Source: an uncultured Ruminococcus sp. | GTDB taxonomy: Bacteria; Bacillota; Clostridia; UBA1212; UBA1255 | Assembly (NCBI GenBank): GCA_902782885.1 | Contig: CACZOW010000290.1 | Coordinates: 1-15,162, forward strand | Direction: 5' to 3' | Length of the DNA: 15,162 nt | Program-made: the position numbers and the translations under genes | Shown: in pieces, positions 1-5,450 of the stretch | Numbering within the stretch: the stretch's first letter is position 1 | Layout of the letters: each line of letters starts with the position of its first letter | The notes under the pieces: generated by a model | Seen by the model: only the letters and a program-made list of their open reading frames with translations | Database searches by the model: none | What the model was told of the DNA's origin: nothing

Positions 1-1088
1 CCCAGGTCCCGGCACACCGCGAGGTAGCTGTCGGGGATCGCGCCGAGCGCGTCAAACTGCTCCAGCCTCACGATATCGTGATACGGGAAGAATTGCGCGC
101 CTTCCGTGCGGTACGAACACAGCTGCACGTTGTAGAACGGGAATTCCGTGTGAAAACGTGCGCGTTCATCCGCCACGAACGCCGCCAGATCGCCGCAGTA
201 GCGCGGCGCGGTTTCCGCCCAGCAGCCTTCGCTTTCGCCCTGGAAAAACAGCTGTCCGTAGAATTCGAGCCCCAGAAGCGGGCTGATCAGCGTGTTGTAA
301 TAGCCGCCGACGGGCATGTTGGCGCCGAGGGTGTAGCCGCGTTCCACGGCCAGTTCCGCGGGCATCAGTTCTCGCAGGCAGGCGCCGCCCGCACAGATCA
401 TGAACAGCCCCAGCGGCACGTCCGTATATTTTGTCAATTCTTTTGCAAAATAGTACCCCATCGCGGAGAAGTTCAGCGCGGCGTCACGGTCCGGACGCTG
501 CCAGCGCCAATCGGGATCAATTATATCACACGCCGGTTCCGCGCAGTTGTCCCTGAACTCGTACGCCTTTGCCTGGGTCTGGCAGAAGAGGCGGAAATTG
601 TCTTCCGGCGTGATGCGGTCGTACAGTTCCGGCGTGGTGCGGATGCAGGGCGCGAGATGGCATTCGGCATTTGATTGACCGCCGATCAGCCACACGTCGC
701 CTACCAGTATATCGTCAAATTCCGCGCGGCCGCGTTCGGAGGCAACGATCATCTTCGTGCCTTCCCGCTGCGCTTCCCGCGCGCTGAATTCAAGCGTGAA
801 ACGGCCGTCGGCGTCAACTGCGCTCTCCGCCGTCTCTCCTTCCCAACTGCCGGTCACTTTCATGCCGATATGGCGCGAAAAGCCAAACACCCGCACGGGT
901 TTGCGGCGCTGCAGCACCATATGCGACGAGAAGCAGCCGCTGACTTTAAATTCCGGCAATAATTCTACAGCATTCCCGCTCTGCGCCGCCGCTGTCGCGT
1001 TCGCGACCTGGCCGTCTGACCTGGGCAACGCCGGCGCCTCTGCCTGCTCCGTCTGAACCTCGCTGCGTGTTTCCGATGAATCTGTCAT
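1..1088 (-). CDS. Sialate O-acetylesterase family protein, 3' part outside the window
   Basis: The protein begins MTDSSETRSEV and 362 codons are visible before the left edge. The block FSSHMVLQR (about 53-61) and the nucleophile block IGGQSNAE (135-142, Ser139) are hallmarks of the sialate O-acetylesterase/SASA group of SGNH esterases, as is FFQGESEG (281-288). These enzymes remove O-acetyl groups from sialic acids or other glycans. The catalytic Asp-His pair expected near the C-terminus lies beyond the edge, so catalytic competence cannot be confirmed. The ATG at 1086-1088 is supported by GGAGG about 8 nt upstream. No signal peptide is present; instead there is an Ala/Glu/Gln-rich N-terminal stretch of about 45 residues, so the enzyme is probably cytoplasmic. 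The usual Met after GQSN is replaced by Ala. The family call is firm; the substrate is unknown. Confidence 0.88.
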   Translation of the reverse strand, partial: MTDSSETRSEVQTEQAEAPALPRSDGQVANATAAAQSGNAVELLPEFKVSGCFSSHMVLQRRKPVRVFGFSRHIGMKVTGSWEGETAESAVDADGRFTLEFSAREAQREGTKMIVASERGRAEFDDILVGDVWLIGGQSNAECHLAPCIRTTPELYDRITPEDNFRLFCQTQAKAYEFRDNCAEPACDIIDPDWRWQRPDRDAALNFSAMGYYFAKELTKYTDVPLGLFMICAGGACLRELMPAELAVERGYTLGANMPVGGYYNTLISPLLGLEFYGQLFFQGESEGCWAETAPRYCGDLAAFVADERARFHTEFPFYNVQLCSYRTEGAQFFPYHDIVRLEQFDALGAIPDSYLAVCRDL

Positions 1089-1143
1089 ACAAAAAACCTC
1101 CGCTCCGGTGTGCGCCGCGCGCTCCCCGAAATGTGCTGCGCAT

Positions 1144-1172
1144 ATTATACACCAAATGGCGGAGGCGGGCAA
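1144..1172 (-). promoter_or_regulatory. Sigma-A-type promoter of the esterase gene
   Basis: On the minus strand a TTGCCC -35 (1167-1172) and a perfect TATAAT -10 (1144-1149) are separated by 17 bp. Transcription would begin near 1137, giving a leader of about 50 nt that contains the esterase ribosome binding site. The first unit of the repeat array (from 1178) begins 5 bp upstream of the -35 box. Confidence 0.75.
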
Positions 1173-1177
1173 CGACT

Positions 1178-1268
1178 GCTTTAGTGCTTGGATAAATGAT
1201 GCTTGAACGCCTGGGTAAATGTCGGCTTGGGGGCTTGGGTAAATGTCGGCCTGTTTCTCAGGTAAATG
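1178..1268 (+). repeat. Degenerate tandem repeat array, 4 units, 23-24 bp period
   Basis: Four units fit GCTTG-NNN-GCYTGGGTAAATG. Unit 1 is at 1178-1198 (variable triplet AGT, GGATAAATG variant), unit 2 at 1201-1221 (AAC), unit 3 at 1225-1245 (GGG), and unit 4 at 1249-1268 (TTT, one base short, CAGGTAAATG). The TAAATG cores start at 1193, 1216, 1240 and 1263. Units 2 and 3 are followed by TCGG. Spacings of 23 and 24 do not hold one reading frame, which argues against coding. The array sits immediately upstream of the esterase promoter on the opposite strand. Related copies occur at 7717-7767 and 7926-7946. Function is unknown. Confidence 0.7.
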
Positions 1269-1298
1269 TGGTTTCCAAATGCCGGTCAGGGCGATGGT

Positions 1299-1334
1299 GC
1301 AGCCGCAATTCCTTATTTGGCTATTTGCGGCTGC
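1299..1334. repeat. 10-bp inverted repeat, no terminator tail
   Basis: GCAGCCGCAA (1299-1308) and TTGCGGCTGC (1325-1334) are perfect inverted copies around a 16-nt AT-rich loop. A third partial copy, GCAGCCGC, lies at 1351-1358. There is no T-run on either side, so an intrinsic terminator is unlikely. The rest of 1089-1456 shows no gene. Confidence 0.55.
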
Positions 1335-1456
1335 AGGATCAGGGTGAAGAGCAGCCGCTACTCCATTCTTTGAAACGCTGTCTTCCATGATTGCTCAGAC
1401 TCGTTCTATGCTTCGCCATCATGTTTTGGAAGACTATGTTTTTTTCGAATTTCCTC

Positions 1457-1485
1457 TTGAAATCCGAAATAATATGTGGTACAAT
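1457..1485 (+). promoter_or_regulatory. Promoter of the tRNA-Val gene
   Basis: TTGAAA (1457-1462) and TACAAT (1480-1485) are separated by exactly 17 bp, close to the sigma-A consensus. The predicted start is near 1491, just ahead of the mature tRNA 5' end at 1499. The surrounding sequence is AT-rich, unlike the rest of the window. Confidence 0.8.
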
Positions 1486-1498
1486 GCACCTTGCGTCT

Positions 1499-1575
1499 GG
1501 GGACGTAGCTCAGTTGGTCAGAGCGTTCGGTTCACATCCGAGAGGTCATGGGTTCGAGCCCCCTCGCCCCCACCA
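1499..1575 (+). tRNA. tRNA-Val (anticodon CAC), CCA encoded
   Basis: A 77-nt cloverleaf is readable: acceptor GGGGACG/CGCCCCC, D-stem GCTC/GAGC, anticodon stem TTCGG/CCGAG, loop TTCACAT with anticodon CAC (1533-1535), variable AGGTC, T-stem ATGGG/CCCCT with loop TTCGAGC, discriminator A and encoded CCA. The anticodon reads the valine codon GUG. Two stem positions do not pair: A5-C68 (1503/1567) in the acceptor stem and U50-C64 (1549/1563) in the T-stem. A fully paired version would have CCCAT and CGTCCCC in the 3' half. Promoter and terminator look intact, so it is probably expressed, but impaired folding or a sequence error should be considered. Confidence 0.9.
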
Positions 1576-1578
1576 AAA

Positions 1579-1612
1579 AAGGATCGTTTCTCAAAGAAGC
1601 GACCCTTTTTTT
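1579..1612. terminator. Bidirectional intrinsic terminator between tRNA-Val and the discoidin lipoprotein gene
   Basis: AAGGATCGTTTC (1579-1590) pairs with GAAGCGACCCTT (1596-1607) around the loop TCAAA. There is one A-C mismatch and one G-T wobble. A T-run follows on the plus strand (to 1612), and an A-run precedes the stem (1575-1580), giving a T-run on the minus strand. It therefore suits both the tRNA and the convergent lipoprotein gene, whose stop codon is about 28 nt away. Confidence 0.85.
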
Positions 1613-1639
1613 ATTGTGAAACCAATTTCAAAAAGCGCG

Positions 1640-2278
1640 TTAATCCGGATACGCGTATTCGCCGTACACGCTCACCACTTCGATCTCCGCCAGCTCAAAC
1701 TCGCCGAACCCGTCTTCGCCGATCGATCGGCTCTCTATTATCAGGGTGACAAACCTTGCGTCCGCGGCGTCAAATTCCAGCACGGGCACACAGTCGGGAG
1801 CGTCAATATTGACGTACCGGCACGCCTCCGTGTAATTGCGGCCGTCAGCTGAAAGCAGGACCGTGATCTCCCGCGGGAATGCCGCTCCGAAATAGCCGTC
1901 CTGCCGCGCCGGGTAAATGTCAACGCGCCTGACCTTAATGATACCGCCCAGGTCGACGGTTATTTGCGTCGACATGCTTTTCCTGTAATTGATCGTACCG
2001 TGGAAGCCGGTCTCGCGATCGCCGTCGGTCAGCTCGCCGCCCTGCGGCAGTTCGACGTTCAAAAAAGTGACCGGGCAGCCGAGGGCAACGTTGCCCTCTT
2101 TGACCATAGGCGTCGCGTCGGGGCCGGAGCCGGTCGGCAACGGACCGGTGTTGTCCGGCGCATGCGTTGCCCCGCCGCCGTCACCGCCGCAGCCCGCGAG
2201 CAGCAGAAGCATACCCGCGGAAAGTGCGAGAGCGGTCAACACGGCAATAACTTTCTTTATGCGGCGGGATCCGTTCAT
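1640..2278 (-). CDS. Lipoprotein with discoidin (F5/8 type C-like) domain
   Basis: A 212-residue secreted lipoprotein. Basic residues and a hydrophobic core (about 10-27) lead to the lipobox LLAGC with Cys30 as the lipid attachment site. A Gly/Pro/Thr-rich linker follows (about 31-58). Residues 60-205 resemble a galactose-binding/discoidin fold: NVALG (63-67), LTDGDRETGF (83-92), ITVDLGGIIKVRRVDIYP (106-123), ITVLLSADGRNYTE (138-151) and the closing FELAEIEVVSV. Such domains usually bind carbohydrates or surfaces. No catalytic domain is attached, so it is most likely a cell-surface binding protein. It lies 15 nt downstream of the Ca2+ ATPase stop codon and is probably co-transcribed. No convincing Shine-Dalgarno precedes the ATG at 2276-2278, so translation may rely on coupling. 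The ligand is unknown. Confidence 0.82.
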   Translation of the reverse strand: MNGSRRIKKVIAVLTALALSAGMLLLLAGCGGDGGGATHAPDNTGPLPTGSGPDATPMVKEGNVALGCPVTFLNVELPQGGELTDGDRETGFHGTINYRKSMSTQITVDLGGIIKVRRVDIYPARQDGYFGAAFPREITVLLSADGRNYTEACRYVNIDAPDCVPVLEFDAADARFVTLIIESRSIGEDGFGEFELAEIEVVSVYGEYAYPD

Positions 2279-2293
2279 AACTCAATTAACTAA

Positions 2294-4978
2294 TCAATTA
2301 TCCACCTTGCGCTTGCGGGCTCTTTCGGCGGCGCGCTGGAATGCTTTGATGATCTCCACCAGCGGGATCATCAGGAACGCGAGGCCCATTGCCACCCCGT
2401 ACTCCGCAAAGCTGATCTCAGTAAAGCCGAACGCGTTTCTGAGGAACGGAATGTATATGACCGCGGTGGTGAGCAGCAGCGAGCCGATGGTGGAAAGCAG
2501 GATCATGAGGTTGTGGTTGCCCTTCAGCATCATGCCGATCACCGACTTGCGCTGAGAACGCATGTTGACCGAGTGGAATATCTCCGCCATGGACATCGTC
2601 AGGAACGCCATCGTGATGCCGTCTTTGCTCTGCAGGTCGGCCCAGGTGTTGCCCGGTTCCATCAGGTGGCCGATGAAGTAGGCCGCCAGTACCAGCAGCG
2701 TCACCAGCGCGCCCTGATACACGCAGTCGCCGCCTACGCCGCCGGCAAAAATACCGTCTTTGCTGCGCCGCGGAGGACGTTCCATAATATCGCTTTCCGC
2801 CTTTTCCGCGGAGAGCGCCAGCGCGGGGAAGCAGTCCGTTACGAGGTTGATCCAGAGCAGATGCACCGGCCGAAGGATCGTGAATCCGAACAGGTTGGCA
2901 ATGAATATCGACGCCACCTCGCTGAGGTTGGATCCCAGCAGGAACTGGATGGCTTTGCGGATGTTGTCATATATGCGGCGGCCTTCCGCCACAGCGGTGA
3001 CGATAGTCGCGAAATTGTCGTCTGCCAGCACCATATCCGCCACGTTTTTGGTGACGTCCGTACCGGTGATGCCCATGCCCACGCCGATGTCCGCGGATTT
3101 GATGGAGGGCGCGTCATTGACTCCGTCGCCGGTCATGGCGGTGATGAGACCTCGTTTGCGCCAGGCGTTGACTATGCGCACTTTATGTTCCGGCTGTACA
3201 CGCGCGTATACGCTGTACATGCCAACTTTCTTTTCGAATTCTTCGTCGGACAGTTCGGACAGCTGCGCGCCTGTTATCGCTCCGCGCTCGTCGTGCAGGA
3301 TGCCCAGTTCTTTCGCGATGGCGACCGCCGTGTCCAGATGGTCGCCCGTGATCATTATGGGCCGAATGCCAGCGCTGTGGCACTGCTCGATGGCCGCGCT
3401 CACTTCGGGACGCACCGGATCGATCATGCCTACGAGGCCCAGGAAGCACAGATCGCGTTCAACGTTCTCCGACGTAACAGTTTCAGGCAGTTCGCGCCAC
3501 ACCCGCTGCGCCGCCGCCAGCACTCTGAGCGCCCGCTCCGCAAACGCGTGGTTCTGGGCAAGGATCGCCTGACGCCGCGCGTCCGTGAGTTCCGTAACAG
3601 TGCCGTCCGGCTCCATGACCGTGGTGCAGCATTTGAGCAGCTCGTCCGGCGCTCCTTTTGTAAACTGAATGATCTTGTCGCCGCTGCGGTGGAGCGTCGA
3701 CATCATCTTGCGCATGGAATCGAAAGGCACCTCGGAAACTCTGGGTTCCGCCGCTTCCATTTCATACTTTTTCAGGCCGTTGCGGTTGGCAAAATCCACC
3801 AGCGCGTTCTCGGTGGGTTCGCCGGTGATATTGCCGTCGGCGTCAAGTTCGCTGTCGCAGCACAGCGCGAACGCCCGGGACAATGCCGCGGGTTCGATGC
3901 CGGTGCTGTCAACTACGGTCATCTTGTTTTGAGTCAACGTGCCGGTCTTGTCGCTGCAGATGATCTGCGCGCAGCCCAGTGTCTCCACCGCGGTCAGTTT
4001 ACGTATGATCGCGTTTTTCTTGGACATATTGGTGACGCCGATGGAAAGCACCACGGTCACGACCGCGACCAGCCCTTCCGGTATCGCGGCCACCGCCAGG
4101 CTGACCGCCAGCATGAACGTATCAAGGAAGAAGTCCAGATCATGCCTGCCGCCGGCAATAAACTGGCGCACTACGCCGAACAGGAAAATGAATATGCAGA
4201 TGCCGATGACCAGTTTGGTAAGCACCCGGCTGAGCTGCGCGAGCTTCTGCTGAAGCGGCGTTTTGGAGTCTTTCGCCTCCTGGATGGCCGTGGCGATCTT
4301 ACCCATTTCGGTATCCATGCCCGTATCGGTGATCACCATGCTGCCGCGGCCGTAAACGACCACGGAACCCATATATGCCATATTGTGCCGGTCTGCCAGC
4401 GGCACATCCGCCGCGCCTTCCGCCAGTGTCATGGCTTTTACATATTTATCCACCGGGACAGATTCGCCGGTAAGGGAAGCTTCTTCGATCTTCAGGCTGG
4501 CGCTTTCCAGTATGCGTCCGTCCGCGGGTACCGCGTCGCCCGCTTCCAGCAGCACCACGTCGCCGGGCACCAGATCTTCGGAGTGGATGTGCACTACTTT
4601 TCCGTCGCGCCTGACTTTTGACGTCGCCGCGGACATTTCCTGCAGCGCCTCGATGGCTTTTTCCGCCTTGCTCTCCTGGAATACGCCCAGAAACGCGTTG
4701 ATGATGACCACGATCAGTATGATCAGCACGTCCGCCGGAAAGCTGTGCTCAAGTATGGACGTGACGGCAGAGATCGCGGCGGCCACCAGCAGTATGATGA
4801 TCATCGGATCCGCCATCTGCTTGGCAAGCCGTTTTATAAGCGACTCTTTTTCGGGCTCCTGAAGCTTATTCTTTCCGTGCTCTCCGAGCCGGCGTTCCGC
4901 TTCCGCGCCGGTTAGTCCCCCGGCGTCTGTATTGAACTCACTGAGGACTTTTTCGGAGTCTTCAAGATAGTATCTCAA
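2294..4978 (-). CDS. Calcium-translocating P-type ATPase (SERCA/PMCA-like, P2 class)
   Basis: Integral membrane pump, about 894 residues, exporting Ca2+ with ATP. Numbered from the in-frame GTG at 4985-4987: cation-ATPase N-terminal domain (about 5-60), TGES actuator loop (173-176), IPEGL in TM4 (302-306), phosphorylation site DKTGTLT (346-352), nucleotide-binding KGAPDE (444-449), hinge TGDGVNDAP (619-627), and C-terminal membrane segments to about 880. Residues matching both SERCA calcium sites are present: Glu304 (TM4), Asn687 and Glu690 (TM5), Asn714 and Asp718 (TM6), Glu802 (TM8). This favours Ca2+ over Na+/K+. Start: the GTG directly abuts GAAAGG, whereas the TTG at 4976-4978 has GGGTGG about 6 nt ahead, so I prefer the TTG. 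A discoidin lipoprotein gene follows after 15 nt. The family call is secure; the ion rests on the site residues. Confidence 0.93.
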   Translation of the reverse strand: MRYYLEDSEKVLSEFNTDAGGLTGAEAERRLGEHGKNKLQEPEKESLIKRLAKQMADPMIIILLVAAAISAVTSILEHSFPADVLIILIVVIINAFLGVFQESKAEKAIEALQEMSAATSKVRRDGKVVHIHSEDLVPGDVVLLEAGDAVPADGRILESASLKIEEASLTGESVPVDKYVKAMTLAEGAADVPLADRHNMAYMGSVVVYGRGSMVITDTGMDTEMGKIATAIQEAKDSKTPLQQKLAQLSRVLTKLVIGICIFIFLFGVVRQFIAGGRHDLDFFLDTFMLAVSLAVAAIPEGLVAVVTVVLSIGVTNMSKKNAIIRKLTAVETLGCAQIICSDKTGTLTQNKMTVVDSTGIEPAALSRAFALCCDSELDADGNITGEPTENALVDFANRNGLKKYEMEAAEPRVSEVPFDSMRKMMSTLHRSGDKIIQFTKGAPDELLKCCTTVMEPDGTVTELTDARRQAILAQNHAFAERALRVLAAAQRVWRELPETVTSENVERDLCFLGLVGMIDPVRPEVSAAIEQCHSAGIRPIMITGDHLDTAVAIAKELGILHDERGAITGAQLSELSDEEFEKKVGMYSVYARVQPEHKVRIVNAWRKRGLITAMTGDGVNDAPSIKSADIGVGMGITGTDVTKNVADMVLADDNFATIVTAVAEGRRIYDNIRKAIQFLLGSNLSEVASIFIANLFGFTILRPVHLLWINLVTDCFPALALSAEKAESDIMERPPRRSKDGIFAGGVGGDCVYQGALVTLLVLAAYFIGHLMEPGNTWADLQSKDGITMAFLTMSMAEIFHSVNMRSQRKSVIGMMLKGNHNLMILLSTIGSLLLTTAVIYIPFLRNAFGFTEISFAEYGVAMGLAFLMIPLVEIIKAFQRAAERARKRKVDN

Positions 4979-5028
4979 ATAAACCACCCTTTCGATACAG
5001 CGTGTCTTACGGCAACCCCGTTCATTTT

Positions 5029-5057
5029 ATTGTACCACTTCCCGCGGACAACTACAA
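5029..5057 (-). promoter_or_regulatory. Candidate promoter of the Ca2+ ATPase gene
   Basis: On the minus strand TTGTAG (5052-5057) and TACAAT (5029-5034) are 17 bp apart, placing the start about 40 nt before the ATPase gene. The -10 is good; the -35 matches the consensus at only three positions. Confidence 0.5.
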
Positions 5058-5353
5058 GTGCAACTTGCGCATTTTGCAAAGATTTCTGCGCTTTTTTCGT
5101 CAATCACCGCCGGTTTCGCGCGGTCAACGCCCTAAAAAGCACCGTTTTCCGCCATGCTCGGTCAATTTTTCACCGCTTTCAGGCCGCAATTCTACCATTA
5201 AGCAGGGGTACGTCCCCGTGTCAACGGCATTATTACACGTTTTTTGCGTTTTTTCAGGTGCAAAATCACGTCTGTGGAACATTCAGACGCATAAAATTTC
5301 CGCATTTTGTTTGATCATTGCCCGAAATCGGACAAATTTTCGACAATAATAAA
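5058..5353. other. Non-coding, AT-richer intergenic region with a small GGGG-TACGT-CCCC hairpin
   Basis: No credible gene is seen. Plus-strand open frames here are short, overlap each other, lack ribosome binding sites and encode compositionally random peptides. The only structure noted is GGGG-TACGT-CCCC (5205-5217) followed by GTGTCA. This resembles the short GGGGACGTACCCC-type palindromic repeats that recur in many Clostridia-like genomes, a resemblance recalled from memory and not tested here. Confidence 0.4.
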
Positions 5354-5388
5354 CCGATCCCCGAAAACGTTCCGCTTTCGGGGACCGG
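5354..5388 (-). terminator. Intrinsic terminator of the GH99-like lipoprotein gene
   Basis: On the minus strand CCGGTCCCCGAAA (5388-5376) pairs with TTTCGGGGATCGG (5366-5354), a 13-bp stem with one imperfect pair and a 9-nt loop. It is followed by the T-rich tail TTTATTATTG. It lies about 60 nt beyond the stop codon of the gene ending at 5451. Confidence 0.8.
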
Positions 5389-5450
5389 TCATCGCGGCGG
5401 GGTTCGCGTGTTTGCCCGCATAAACGCGGACGCGCAGGAACCGCGAAAGA

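Noticed and set aside
1178..1268. CRISPR array
   Set aside because: The period is only 23-24 bp, the variable part is 3 nt, the units are degenerate and no cas genes are nearby.
1196..1390. Possible small repeat protein on the plus strand containing LGKCR units
   Set aside because: The repeat period alternates between 23 and 24 bp, so the frame is not preserved, and there is no ribosome binding site. The signal is better read as DNA repeats.
1911..1921. Extra GGGTAAATGTC match
   Set aside because: It lies inside the discoidin lipoprotein coding sequence (DIYPAR on the minus strand) without the GCTTG half; probably chance.
2513..4621. 702-residue open frame on the plus strand
   Set aside because: It lies fully antisense to the Ca2+ ATPase, has a His/Arg/Gln-rich composition typical of a GC-rich complementary frame, and shows no domain.
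5002..5349. 115-residue plus-strand open frame in the ATPase upstream spacer
   Set aside because: It covers the ATPase promoter, lacks a ribosome binding site and has no protein-like pattern.
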